A stretch of 64,000 nucleotides of DNA. It comes from an uncultured Eubacteriales bacterium. GTDB lineage: Bacteria; Bacillota; Clostridia; Oscillospirales; Oscillospiraceae. The position numbers were made by a program, and so were the translations under genes. The DNA is taken from the NCBI GenBank assembly GCA_905198835.1, contig CAJKDY010000014.1, forward strand, positions 1 to 64,000, given 5' to 3'. The notes under the pieces are model-generated. The model had not been told where the DNA came from. It worked only from the letters and a program-made list of their open reading frames with translations, and did no database searches. Below, piece after piece: positions 31,983-40,056 of the stretch; the first letter of the stretch is position 1, and every line of letters begins with the position of its first letter.

Positions 31983-32828
31983 CTACTCGATCCGGGTTAG
32001 GAGCCGGGCCATGGCGGAGACCCATTTCAGGTCGTCGTCGGTGAGTTGGAGTTGGCCGGTCTGGTTTCCCTGCAGAATGCCCGCCGCCAGCAGTTGCTCC
32101 GCGCTGGGTTGGGCCCATTTGGGGAGTTCGGAGACCGTGTGGTATACCCTCTGAGGCGGCCGTAGCCGCTCCACCTCCTCGGCCACGATCCGGCGCACCT
32201 GCTCTTCGGTCACGGAGTACTCCTCCTTTTGGTCCAAGATAGCCTGTACCTCATGGCGCAGGTGATTCATGCTCTTGCCGTGTTTGGGCAGCCACTGGCC
32301 CATGTCGGCGTGGTTGGAGCCCATGCCCGCACGGTAGCTCTCGGCGTGGTCGTTGATGGCGTCCACCCCATAGCCCAGCTCCACCGCCACAAAGACGTTC
32401 CATGCCACCAACAGCTTCCACATCCGATCAAAGTACCCCTGGTTCTTGGCCACATCGTAGCCCAACATAGTACCGCCGGCATAAGTGTGCCCGGCGGGCT
32501 CACAGACCTCCCACTGGATACGCGAGTCGTTCCAGCTTCCCCGTGTTCCCGAGCCCACTCCCCAGGGGCGCCGGTCATAGGGCATACAAAGAAGGATGCG
32601 CCCCTCGCCGGTGTGGAAATCTCCCAGGATAGCGTTAACGCCCCAGCCCGCATCGGCACGGTCCATGCGGCGGTACATCGCATCCGCGGAGGGCTGGGCT
32701 ACTCCGGGGGAGTGATTGACACAGCCCCTGACCCGGATGGTCCGGCCTGCCCGGTACGCGCCATTTTTGACGGCATAGCGTACCTCCAGATGGGCTTGCG
32801 CATAGGCGATCCATTCAGCTCTGGTCAT
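31983..32828 (-). CDS. N-acetylmuramoyl-L-alanine amidase (endolysin-like)
   Basis: 281 residues from the ATG at 32828, six bases after GGAGG; an ATG at 32834 abuts that site. The amidase-2-type domain covers residues 1-200 (CVNHSPGVAQPSADAMYRRM, GWGVNAILGDF, WEVCEPAGHTY, and a late MGSNHADMGQWLPKHGKSM with its zinc-like histidines). The tail has two short helical segments and PSAEQLLAAGILQGN. Related genes are endolysins of prophages and defective phages, but no holin or structural gene lies nearby. It overlaps the small gene upstream by 14 bp, which indicates co-expression. Confidence 0.78.
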   Translation of the reverse strand: MTRAEWIAYAQAHLEVRYAVKNGAYRAGRTIRVRGCVNHSPGVAQPSADAMYRRMDRADAGWGVNAILGDFHTGEGRILLCMPYDRRPWGVGSGTRGSWNDSRIQWEVCEPAGHTYAGGTMLGYDVAKNQGYFDRMWKLLVAWNVFVAVELGYGVDAINDHAESYRAGMGSNHADMGQWLPKHGKSMNHLRHEVQAILDQKEEYSVTEEQVRRIVAEEVERLRPPQRVYHTVSELPKWAQPSAEQLLAAGILQGNQTGQLQLTDDDLKWVSAMARLLTRIE

Positions 32829-33102
32829 CGTCATCCTCCTCTACCCAATCCTGGATATATTCTCCCCGGCTGTCCAGTCGGAAGTAAAAGGGGCCTGTCC
32901 CGTTGCGGTGAAAGGCCTGGATGGGGGTGGACACACAAAAGCCGATCTCAGAGTCATCTTCCTTTTGGCAAGGATAGCGGCACATAGAGTGGTCGCATAT
33001 GATGTTTTTCTCGGGATCGCAGAGGTAGAACCGTACCGGCTGCCCTGTTTCGGTATCTACGAGATACCCCTCCCGGCCTGCTGACAGCTTACTGAGCTCC
33101 AC
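32815..33102 (-). CDS. Small acidic cysteine-containing protein, unknown
   Basis: 95 residues from a GTG at 33102, with GAGGGCGAGACT upstream. It contains CDPEKNIICDHSMCRYPCQ (five cysteines in a 20-residue window, perhaps one metal site), the pattern IGFCVSTPIQAFHRNGTGPF and an acidic tail (WVEEDDDDQS). The end overlaps the amidase start. I do not recognise the family. The C-rich part and position in a phage-like cassette would fit a small phage accessory protein. Confidence 0.6.
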   Translation of the reverse strand: MELSKLSAGREGYLVDTETGQPVRFYLCDPEKNIICDHSMCRYPCQKEDDSEIGFCVSTPIQAFHRNGTGPFYFRLDSRGEYIQDWVEEDDDDQS

Positions 33103-33222
33103 AGTCTCGCCCTCTTTTCATTAAGATTTCTTCTCTATCCCTATGGCCATGGAAACGGAGATAGAACTGTATCTTCCGGAAGGAGCTTGCACAGCAAGGA
33201 AGAAAGCTACTATTTGATATTT

Positions 33223-33299
33223 GAAAAAACTCTTGCTGACTGTCGGTAAATCATTGATGTAACAGGTTCTTTTAAGCCCTGCCATTATCGCTCCGACCA
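33223..33299 (+). other. tRNA-3'-like module U3
   Basis: 77 bp ending in CGCTCCGACCA. It aligns with U1 throughout; nearly all differences in the first half are transitions. The stem 33243-33247 with 33253-33257 is kept with two C-G to T-A exchanges. A second stem (33263-33266 with 33278-33281) replaces the U1 one. Confidence 0.6.
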
Positions 33300-33300
33300 G

Positions 33301-33336
33301 AAAAAGCACCAGCCTATCTCTAGGCTGGTGCTTTTT
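33301..33336. terminator. Bidirectional terminator after U3
   Basis: 33301-33316 pairs perfectly with 33321-33336 around TCTC; A5 and T5 flank the stem, so it works both for U3 (plus) and the DUF4179 gene (minus, stop at 33351). Confidence 0.9.
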
Positions 33337-33350
33337 CATGCGGGGCAGGT

Positions 33351-34769
33351 CTACTTGAGAGAGACTGGGCAGGGGATGGTGACCGCCTTGTTTTCCAAAA
33401 GGGTATAGTCGTCGGTAAAGAACCAAAGGGCGGCGACCTTGTCTACATTGGCGGCAAAGTCTTTGGGATCCTCAATGGTGGTCACCACTGTGATGGTCCC
33501 AGTGGAGCGGTCCTTGAATTTCTCGACGGAACATCGGTCGAAAAGCTCGTTGCCGTCCTTATCCAGAAAACAGACTCCGTTTCCAATGGAGCTGTAATTG
33601 GTCGTCACGGGCCCTATGGGCTTCATTTCTACGATCAGGCGGTTGCCATCGGCGACCCGGTAGGACGCAGGGGCGTAGCCGCCGTTGGTGAGAGTGGGGT
33701 CGGACCAGGGGAGAGACGACAGAGGGACCGTCGTCCTTTGGCTTATGGCGGAGGAATACCAGACCGGGATCAGCTCCAGCGTGTCCAGGTCGCTCAGGTC
33801 GCCAAAAAGCTCGTAGGGGTCTGTCAGGATCCCCGCGCTGTCGGCCCCCTTCATCGTCCAGACCCGGGCAAAGGGGATATATGCCCCGGTGTCCTTATTC
33901 CGCAAGACAAAGGAGCCGTCAAGTCCCAGTCCGTTGTTGGGATTTTTCTCATAGCGTAGGGTGAGCAGATTGCCCAGAGGGGAACGGGAGAGGGAGGCCA
34001 CCTCGATCTCCATAGCCTTGCCACCCCAATATATAGAAAAGGTCACGTCAGGCGTATTCACCGACGACGAGCAGGGGCGAGAGGGGAAGACCAGGGAGAA
34101 CGGATCCCATGCACCGTCCTCCTCTTTCCAAGTCCGGCCCCGCAGCTCCAGCTCCGCGCCGTCAGCGGCAGAAGAAAGCGGCGCGGTGAGCAGGCACCGC
34201 CAGGCCCCATAGACGGTGGAGGGGTCGGAGACATACTGCTGAAGCTCAAAGCTGTTGCTATAGCCTTCGGCGGAAATGACCTCTCCATTGAGCATAAGAT
34301 AGAGCTCGGGCGTCCAGCGGTAGGCCGCCCAAGGGGAACTGTTATCCAGCGCCTCAAACTCCGCCTGGGTCATCAGCGGCTGCGCGTAGTGATAGGAGAA
34401 GAAGATGGTGCAGAAGTTCCCGTCTATGGCGGCCTTTTCCAGGGTAAAGGTATTCCCGCCCTCTGTTACGGCGGAGAGGCCCACATCATAGGCGTACTCC
34501 TCGTAAACTTCATTCATGCCCAGCAGGGCAAAGGCGCTTTGCTCCTTCAGACGGTCAAATACCCCCAAAAGAGCGGCGGCGCTGACGCTGACGACCATGA
34601 CCGCCACCAGAGCGGCGGCCACCAGGGGCGCGCGCAGACGAAAAGTGTTCTTCTTGGTGCAAGCGGTTTCCTGCCCGCTTGGCTGAGCGGCCAGCTGGGC
34701 ACGGATGCGCCGGCGGCTCTCCTCGGGCAGCGTCAAGTGTTCCGAGAGGCTCTTCCAATGTTGTTCCAT
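33351..34769 (-). CDS. DUF4179 membrane protein, anti-sigma partner
   Basis: 472 residues from the ATG at 34769, after GGGAGGGAATAAT. Residues 1-50 are a short cytoplasmic segment with SEHLTLPEESRRRIRAQLA, a sigma-binding-like helix. One membrane helix (LVAAALVAVMVVSVSAAALLG) follows, then a large extracellular beta-rich region. This is the DUF4179 layout: an anti-sigma factor or sensor encoded directly behind its ECF sigma gene. Stop of the sigma gene and this start are one base apart. The ligand or stress is not known. Confidence 0.82.
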   Translation of the reverse strand: MEQHWKSLSEHLTLPEESRRRIRAQLAAQPSGQETACTKKNTFRLRAPLVAAALVAVMVVSVSAAALLGVFDRLKEQSAFALLGMNEVYEEYAYDVGLSAVTEGGNTFTLEKAAIDGNFCTIFFSYHYAQPLMTQAEFEALDNSSPWAAYRWTPELYLMLNGEVISAEGYSNSFELQQYVSDPSTVYGAWRCLLTAPLSSAADGAELELRGRTWKEEDGAWDPFSLVFPSRPCSSSVNTPDVTFSIYWGGKAMEIEVASLSRSPLGNLLTLRYEKNPNNGLGLDGSFVLRNKDTGAYIPFARVWTMKGADSAGILTDPYELFGDLSDLDTLELIPVWYSSAISQRTTVPLSSLPWSDPTLTNGGYAPASYRVADGNRLIVEMKPIGPVTTNYSSIGNGVCFLDKDGNELFDRCSVEKFKDRSTGTITVVTTIEDPKDFAANVDKVAALWFFTDDYTLLENKAVTIPCPVSLK

Positions 34770-34770
34770 A

Positions 34771-35229
34771 TTATTCCCTCCCAAGCTGTTGTTTTAAGAT
34801 GTTCCTGGCCCGGTGCAGCCGCATGGACACCGCCGACGATCCGATCTGCAGCGTCTCCGCGATCTCTTGCAGGGAATACCCCTCCAGGCAGTGGAGAAGC
34901 ACTACGCTTCGGTATTTTTCCGGCAGCTCCATCACGGCCCGGAACACCTCCCGGTCCTCCGCCGGGGCCAGCAGGGCCAGCTCCTCCAGGGGCGTGTCCG
35001 CATAGTGCCTGGCTTGGCGAAGAACATCCTTGCAGTGATTGACGGTGATCTTGGCGAGAAACGCCCGTTCCTTGCCTGGGTAGAGCGTGACATCCCGCTC
35101 CAGGAGCTTGAGGAACACCGCCTGTACCGCATCCTCCGCGCCCCAGGGAGAGCGGAGATAGCCCAGGGCGATGCGGTATACCGTGTCGCTGTAGCGGTCA
35201 AAAAGCTCCAGTACGGTCTCTTGCTCCAT
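34771..35229 (-). CDS. ECF-type RNA polymerase sigma factor
   Basis: 152 residues from the ATG at 35229 (AAAGGTGGG six bases upstream). Sigma region 2 covers about 5-70 (LFDRYSDTVYRIALGYLRS; AEDAVQAVFLKLLERD) and region 4 about 95-150 (LPEKYRSVVLLHCLEGYSLQ; IGSSAVSMRLHRARNIL). It is followed by its DUF4179 partner, so the pair should be auto-regulated and answer an envelope signal. No second target promoter was found in the window. Confidence 0.92.
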   Translation of the reverse strand: MEQETVLELFDRYSDTVYRIALGYLRSPWGAEDAVQAVFLKLLERDVTLYPGKERAFLAKITVNHCKDVLRQARHYADTPLEELALLAPAEDREVFRAVMELPEKYRSVVLLHCLEGYSLQEIAETLQIGSSAVSMRLHRARNILKQQLGRE

Positions 35230-35367
35230 TCTCATCCCACCTTTGCTCTTTTCGTGAGGCCTCATGGTTATAACGGCCAACCAGGACCTAACAGCACAAT
35301 TTTTTCTAAAACTAGTATATATGATTTCCCCGCCGTTTCAAAGAAAGAGTTGCGGGGCCGAGACCCT

Positions 35368-35397
35368 TGCGGGTTAGAGGTCAAGTATGGTATAATA
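35368..35397 (+). promoter_or_regulatory. Promoter of the aldo-keto reductase gene
   Basis: TTGCGG, 18-bp spacer, TATAAT; the ribosome site GAGGAGGGG follows. Confidence 0.7.
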
Positions 35398-35426
35398 TTT
35401 TTATCACCTTAGAGGAGGGGCAACAA

Positions 35427-36272
35427 ATGGAGCATATTACGCTCAGCAACGGCGTCGCTATGCCTGTGATGGGGTTTGGAACATATCAGATCACGGATCT
35501 TGCTCAGTGCCAGCAGTGCGTACTGGACGCCATCGCCGCGGGCTATCGGATGATCGACACCGCTCAGGCTTACTACAATGAGGAAGCCGTGGGTGCGGCC
35601 CTGGCCCAGTGCGGCGTGGCCCGGGAGGAGCTGTTTGTGGTGACCAAGGTCCACTTCCGCAACTTTACCCCGGGCAAGTGCCGCCAGTCGGTGCTGGAGT
35701 CTCTGGAAAAGCTGAGGGTAGACTATCTGGATAGCGTGCTGCTCCACTGGCCCTTCAACGACTATTACACCGCATGGCGAGAGCTGGAGGAGCTCTATGA
35801 GGAGGGGCTGCTCCGGTCCATCGGCGTCTCTAACTTCCACGCCGACCGCCTGATCGACCTGATCAACTACAATAAGATCGCGCCCCACATCGACCAGATC
35901 GAGGCCCACCTCTTCTGCCAGCAGAAGGTGTGCCGGGAGTGGATGGATAAATACGGCGTCACCGCCATGGCCTACGCGCCCTTGGGGCAGGCCCGGCGGC
36001 AGGAGATGTACGAGCTGCCCCAGGTGGCCGGGCCTGCCCAAAAATACGGCAAGACCCCAGCCCAGGTCATGCTGCGTTTTCTCATCCAGTCTGGCTTTGT
36101 TCCCATTCCCAAAAGTGTTCACGCGGAGCGCATCAAGGAGAATGTGAAGGTGTTTGACTTTACTCTGACCGACGCTGAAATGGAAGCCCTGGGGGCGCTG
36201 GACACAGGCGTCGCCATGATCGGCAACCCGGAGAATCCCGTCCGGGCCGAGGCGGCGCTGCACTGGAAATAA
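35427..36272 (+). CDS. Aldo/keto reductase
   Basis: 281 residues, start after GAGGAGGGGCAACAA. It has the aldo-keto reductase signatures: GFGTYQITD, GYRMIDTAQAYYNEEAVG with catalytic Asp and Tyr, FVVTKVHF with the Lys, and LLHWPF with the His. The C-terminal IPKSVHAERIKEN is the NADPH phosphate-binding motif. It reduces a carbonyl with NADPH; the substrate cannot be told from sequence. A single gene with its own promoter, divergent from the sigma factor gene. Of 2,5-diketogluconate reductase type. Confidence 0.92.
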   Translation: MEHITLSNGVAMPVMGFGTYQITDLAQCQQCVLDAIAAGYRMIDTAQAYYNEEAVGAALAQCGVAREELFVVTKVHFRNFTPGKCRQSVLESLEKLRVDYLDSVLLHWPFNDYYTAWRELEELYEEGLLRSIGVSNFHADRLIDLINYNKIAPHIDQIEAHLFCQQKVCREWMDKYGVTAMAYAPLGQARRQEMYELPQVAGPAQKYGKTPAQVMLRFLIQSGFVPIPKSVHAERIKENVKVFDFTLTDAEMEALGALDTGVAMIGNPENPVRAEAALHWK

Positions 36273-36300
36273 AGAAACAGGAAGCGCAAGAAGCCTTGCC

Positions 36301-36329
36301 TTGCTTTTCTTGGAAATTCATGCTATAAT
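36301..36329 (+). promoter_or_regulatory. Candidate promoter of the hybrid kinase gene
   Basis: TTGCTT, 17-bp spacer, TATAAT. The -35 match is weak but the -10 is perfect. Confidence 0.6.
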
Positions 36330-36383
36330 TTCCCAAAAATCAAGGGCACAGGCTTGGTATTTCCCGGAATCAGGGGTGGTTGT

Positions 36384-38486
36384 ATGCGCAGACGTAAACT
36401 CGACGAAGCAAACCCGTTGGCGCTCAGTGATAAATCTTTTCCGATCATTGAGCAGATCACCACGGGGATGCCCGGCGGTTTTTTCATCTATCACGCCGAT
36501 GGCCCGGAAACGCTGATCTACGCCAACCAGGCACTGATCTGGATGTTTGGCTGTAAGGACCTGGAGGAATTTCGGGAATATACCGGTTATACCTTTCCGG
36601 GCATGCTCCACCCGGAGGATGTGGAAGCTACGGAGCGGAGCATCGAGCAGCAGATCTTTACGTCGGACAGCAACGGTCTGGACTATGTGGAATACCGCAT
36701 CGTGCGCAAGGACGGTGAGATCCGTTGGATCGAGGACTACGGGTATTTCGTCCACACAGATTTCTACGGAGATATTTTTTACGTTTTCGTGGAGGACGCC
36801 ACAGAGCGGCATTTGAAGGCGATCGCGGACGAGCGCATAGCCCAGCTGGCCCAGGAGCGGTTGGAGGCCTTAAAGGCGCTGGAATATGAAACGACAGCGC
36901 TGAAGCTGGTCCATGAGATCCTGCGCTCTGGCATGTGGTCTATGGAGTTTGACCAGCAGGGACAGATGGTCAGCGTGCTGTGGAGCCCCAGCTTTCGCGC
37001 GATGATCGGATACCAAGACGAGCGAGACTTTCCCAATACCTTGTCCGCCTGGTCGGACCTGATCCATCCCGAGGACCGGGATGACGTATTGAAGCAATAC
37101 TACGCCGTCATTGACGACTATACCGGCAAGAGCATCTATGACGCTGAGTACCGCCTGTTGACAAAGGACCGTGGCTACCGCTGGTTCCGTGCCACGGGAA
37201 AGCTCTCCCGTAGAAAGGACGGGACGCCCATCACCTATGTGGGCATGTTTGTGGATATTACCAAGCGCAAAGAGGCCGATGAGCTGCTTCAAAAGCAGCG
37301 CGAGCTTTTGGAGGAGGCTCTGGAGAAGGCCCAGCGCGCGTCCCAGGCCAAGACCATGTTCCTCAACAATATGTCGCACGATATCCGAACGCCCATGAAC
37401 GCCATCATCGGCTTTACTACGCTGGCCTATACCCATCTGGACGACCGTGAGCTTTTGCGGGACTATTTGGACAAGATCACACGCTCTTCCAACCACCTGC
37501 TGAGTCTGATCAACGATGTGCTGGACATGAGCCGCATCGAGAGCGGCAAGGTGACGATCAAGGAGACAACCTGCAGTCTGCCCCAGCTCCTGTCCGACCT
37601 TCGGCCCATGATCCAGACCGACCTCAAAAACAGGGAACTGGATTTTCACATGGACGACAGCGCCTTGATCCACCCCTATGTGATCTGCGATAAGCTGCGG
37701 CTTGATCAGGTATTGCTGAACATCTTGAGCAATGCCTTGAAGTTTACCCCATCCGGCGGCAGTATTTCTGTCATTGCCACAGAGCGGGCCGGGGAGGATG
37801 GGGATCACGCGATCTATGAATTCCGTATCCAGGATACGGGCATCGGCATGGCCCCAGAGTTTTTGGATCATATTTTTGAGCCCTTTGAGCGCGAACGCAC
37901 CTCCACGGTCAGCGGGATTCAGGGCACTGGCCTGGGCATGGCCATCACCAAGAATCTGGTAGAACTGATGGGCGGCCAGATCACGGTGGAAAGCCAAAAA
38001 GGTCGGGGAAGTACCTTTATCTGCACCTTCCCATTCCATCTCAGCGAGACCGCACGGGAGGAAAAGCCACAGTGCCAGTGCATCCCCAAAAGAGCTTTCG
38101 CGTGGCGCATTCTACTGGTGGAGGATAACGAGCTGAACCGGGAGATCGCGGTGACTATCCTGGAAGAGGCCGGTTATGTGATCGACGTGGCGGAGAATGG
38201 CGCCGAAGCGGTAGAGAAGGTAAGCCGCTCGGCAGACGCGCCCTACGATCTGATCCTGATGGATATCCAAATGCCTGTTATGGACGGCATTGAGGCCACA
38301 AAGGAGATCCGGACTATGTCCGACCCGGCTTTGGCCAGCGTACCCATTGTGGCGATGACCGCCAACGCCTTTGAGGAAGACCGCCAGCGGGTCATGGCCG
38401 CCGGGATGAACGGGCATCTAGGCAAGCCGATCGATGTGAGTAAGCTGTTTGATACCATACAGAGCATTCTTGGCGGATCGTCATGA
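36384..38486 (+). CDS. PAS-domain hybrid sensor histidine kinase / response regulator
   Basis: 700 residues from the ATG at 36384; a TTG-initiated longer form is less likely. Two PAS domains (about 20-140: FFIYHADGPETLIYANQALI; 170-300: GMWSMEFDQQGQMVSVLWSP), then a dimerization helix with phospho-acceptor His332 (NNMSHDIRTPMNAIIGF), an ATPase domain (LLNILSNALKF; DTGIGM; GTGLGM), and a C-terminal receiver with Asp627 (LILMDIQMPVMDG). No membrane segment is seen, so it senses a cytoplasmic signal. No output domain is fused; the receiver probably passes phosphate on or acts as a sink. Confidence 0.93.
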   Translation: MRRRKLDEANPLALSDKSFPIIEQITTGMPGGFFIYHADGPETLIYANQALIWMFGCKDLEEFREYTGYTFPGMLHPEDVEATERSIEQQIFTSDSNGLDYVEYRIVRKDGEIRWIEDYGYFVHTDFYGDIFYVFVEDATERHLKAIADERIAQLAQERLEALKALEYETTALKLVHEILRSGMWSMEFDQQGQMVSVLWSPSFRAMIGYQDERDFPNTLSAWSDLIHPEDRDDVLKQYYAVIDDYTGKSIYDAEYRLLTKDRGYRWFRATGKLSRRKDGTPITYVGMFVDITKRKEADELLQKQRELLEEALEKAQRASQAKTMFLNNMSHDIRTPMNAIIGFTTLAYTHLDDRELLRDYLDKITRSSNHLLSLINDVLDMSRIESGKVTIKETTCSLPQLLSDLRPMIQTDLKNRELDFHMDDSALIHPYVICDKLRLDQVLLNILSNALKFTPSGGSISVIATERAGEDGDHAIYEFRIQDTGIGMAPEFLDHIFEPFERERTSTVSGIQGTGLGMAITKNLVELMGGQITVESQKGRGSTFICTFPFHLSETAREEKPQCQCIPKRAFAWRILLVEDNELNREIAVTILEEAGYVIDVAENGAEAVEKVSRSADAPYDLILMDIQMPVMDGIEATKEIRTMSDPALASVPIVAMTANAFEEDRQRVMAAGMNGHLGKPIDVSKLFDTIQSILGGSS

Positions 38487-38526
38487 CCGTGCAGCCGGTT
38501 CGACTTCCCGATCTTTCAATTCGCCC

Positions 38527-38555
38527 TTGCCAAGGACTGTTTCTTCTGGTATAAT
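38527..38555 (+). promoter_or_regulatory. Promoter of the phosphoribosyltransferase gene
   Basis: TTGCCA, 17-bp spacer, TATAAT, about 110 bp before the ATG at 38668. Confidence 0.75.
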
Positions 38556-38667
38556 CAAATCACCCAAAAAGTAATGTGAAAATACAGGCATATATCGTCG
38601 TATTGCACAGCTTTTTTTGGGGGGCTGGATTATTTCATGGACCGGGAATATAAAGGAGGTCAAGTGT

Positions 38668-39303
38668 ATGGAACCGAAATTTTTCCCTCTTCTGGACATC
38701 GGCGGCGTGCCGCTTCTGGCGGCTAAAGGCCATTTTGCCACCCGCAACAGCCACATCAACTACTTTATTGACGTGACCGCCCAGAAGTATAGCCTTAAGG
38801 GCTGTCGGGCCGTGGCCCGGGAACTGGCAAACCGGCTCCAAAACCGGTTCCAGGTGGACTCCATCCTCTGCATGGACGGCACCAGCGCCGTAGGCGCCTG
38901 CCTGGCCAGAAAGCTGACCCAGCATGGAGGGCGCTCTCTCAGCGAGGGCGACGATATGTATATCATCAAGGGCGAGCTGGACAGCAAGGGGAACTTGATT
39001 TTCCGGGACAACGCCCGGTTCATGCTGGAGGGCAAGAAGGTCCTGATCCTCATGTGCTCGCTGACCACCGGCACCACCGCGCTCCAGGGTAAGCAGAGCG
39101 TGGAGTACTATGGCGGCAGCGTGGTAGGCGTGGCCTCCATCTATGCAGCCATCCATGAGCTGGAGGGCTTGCCGGTGGTCTCGATCTTTGATACCAACAC
39201 CATCAAGGATTATGCTTCCCACGCTCCTTCAGAATGCCCCATGTGCAAGGCGGGCCAGCCCATCGACGCCGTGGTCAACACCTTCGGTTTCTCCAAGATC
39301 TGA
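38668..39303 (+). CDS. Orotate phosphoribosyltransferase-like protein
   Basis: 211 residues, start after AAAGGAGGTCAAGTGT. ILCMDGTSAVGACLARKL, VLILMCSLTTGTTAL (the PRPP loop region, with atypical residues in the usual DD-TTG position) and CPMCKAGQPIDAVVNTFGFSKI match PyrE-like phosphoribosyltransferases of Clostridia. It would join PRPP to a base such as orotate. As the PRPP loop shows MCSLTTGTT in place of the usual acidic pair, another base or a regulatory role is possible. It is a single gene with its own promoter. Confidence 0.75.
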   Translation: MEPKFFPLLDIGGVPLLAAKGHFATRNSHINYFIDVTAQKYSLKGCRAVARELANRLQNRFQVDSILCMDGTSAVGACLARKLTQHGGRSLSEGDDMYIIKGELDSKGNLIFRDNARFMLEGKKVLILMCSLTTGTTALQGKQSVEYYGGSVVGVASIYAAIHELEGLPVVSIFDTNTIKDYASHAPSECPMCKAGQPIDAVVNTFGFSKI

Positions 39304-39312
39304 CCCAAGGGC

Positions 39313-39341
39313 TTGACAACGCTCCTGCCAGGACGTAAAAT
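39313..39341 (+). promoter_or_regulatory. Promoter of the ECF S-component leader
   Basis: TTGACA, 17-bp spacer, TAAAAT; start of RNA near 39348, about 140 bp before the ATG at 39488. Confidence 0.85.
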
Positions 39342-39347
39342 GTTTCC

Positions 39348-39467
39348 AGTCGGCAGGAAGTCGGCCATGGAGCGCGGAGCGCTTCTATCTTTGAACATGT
39401 CAACGATCTCATTCATACCAAGAAGGTATGTCCACGTCCGGCGGACGTGCATACCTTCTTATTTTTT
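39348..39467 (+). promoter_or_regulatory. Attenuator leader / possible riboswitch before ECF S gene
   Basis: About 120 nt between promoter and terminator. CATACC at 39414-39419 can pair with GGTATG at 39425-39430, the same GGTATG that forms the terminator with 39450-39455. The two structures exclude each other. Upstream lies a G-rich folded-looking part (39350-39390) that could be an aptamer. It fits no riboswitch class that I recognise. Confidence 0.6.
39420..39467 (+). terminator. Strong intrinsic terminator in the ECF S leader
   Basis: AAGAAGGTATG (39420-39430) pairs with 39450-39460, an inner stem (39433-39439 with 39443-39449) extends it, and ATTTTTT follows, only 20 bp before the ribosome site. 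Confidence 0.9.
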
Positions 39468-39487
39468 ACCCAGGAGGGACCGTCATC

Positions 39488-40039
39488 ATGTCACAAGTAA
39501 AAAAGCTCTGTATCTGCGCGCTTTGCGCCGCCCTCTGCTGCGTTTTGCCCACGGTGTTCCATGGCTTTGGCGATCAGGTAGCGGGCGTGGCTTCGCCTAT
39601 GCACTTTCCCGTACTGCTGTGCGGCCTGGCTTGCGGCTGGGCCTATGGTGGCGTCTGCGGCCTGGTCGGCCCGATATTGGCTATGCTGGTAACGGGCAAG
39701 CCGGTGCCGCCGCGGCTCATCTATATGACGGCGGAGCTAATCACCTACGGCGTCCTCACCGGGCTCTTTATGAAGTACATCCGCACCGGAAAGACCTATC
39801 TGGATCTCTATCTGTCCATGGTGCCCGCTATGCTCCTTGGTCGCGTAGTGGGCGGGATCTTTGAAGCCATTTTACTGGGCAACAACTTCTTTGGCTTCTT
39901 TGTGGGCAGTTACCTGGTCAAGACCGCGCCCGGCGCGGTGGCTCAGCTCATCGTCATCCCCGCCATCTACCTGATGCTCCAGGTCGCGGGACTGCTGCCC
40001 AAGCGCTATGGGGAGACATCCGCCCTCAAGAGAGCCTGA
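39488..40039 (+). CDS. ECF transporter S component
   Basis: 183 residues from the ATG at 39488, after CCAGGAGGGACC. It has five or six membrane helices and the S-component layout: SPMHFPVLLCGLACGWAYGG (substrate-binding loop region), VGPILAMLVTGKP, MTAELITYGVLTGLFMKYI and MVPAMLLGRVVGG. It captures a vitamin-type small molecule and uses a shared ECF energizing module encoded elsewhere. Specificity is not readable; the neighbour DUF4430 protein and the attenuator point to a regulated micronutrient. A family assignment to pantothenate or a corrinoid would be a guess. Confidence 0.88.
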   Translation: MSQVKKLCICALCAALCCVLPTVFHGFGDQVAGVASPMHFPVLLCGLACGWAYGGVCGLVGPILAMLVTGKPVPPRLIYMTAELITYGVLTGLFMKYIRTGKTYLDLYLSMVPAMLLGRVVGGIFEAILLGNNFFGFFVGSYLVKTAPGAVAQLIVIPAIYLMLQVAGLLPKRYGETSALKRA

Positions 40040-40056
40040 CGCTGCCTGAAATTCCC

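Larger units (their letters stand above)
33103..33350. other. Intergenic region holding U3
   Basis: 248 bp between the amidase pair and the DUF4179 gene. It contains module U3 and its terminator, and should carry the minus-strand promoter of the 95-residue gene, which I could not fix. Confidence 0.5.

Noticed and set aside
30903..33299. Three possible tRNA genes ending in CTCCGACCA
   Set aside because: No matching 5' acceptor strand, D arm or anticodon arm could be drawn; only the 3' end is tRNA-like, with 5 extra bases.
39348..39420. Cobalamin riboswitch ahead of the ECF S gene
   Set aside because: No B12-box-like sequence and far too short for that class.
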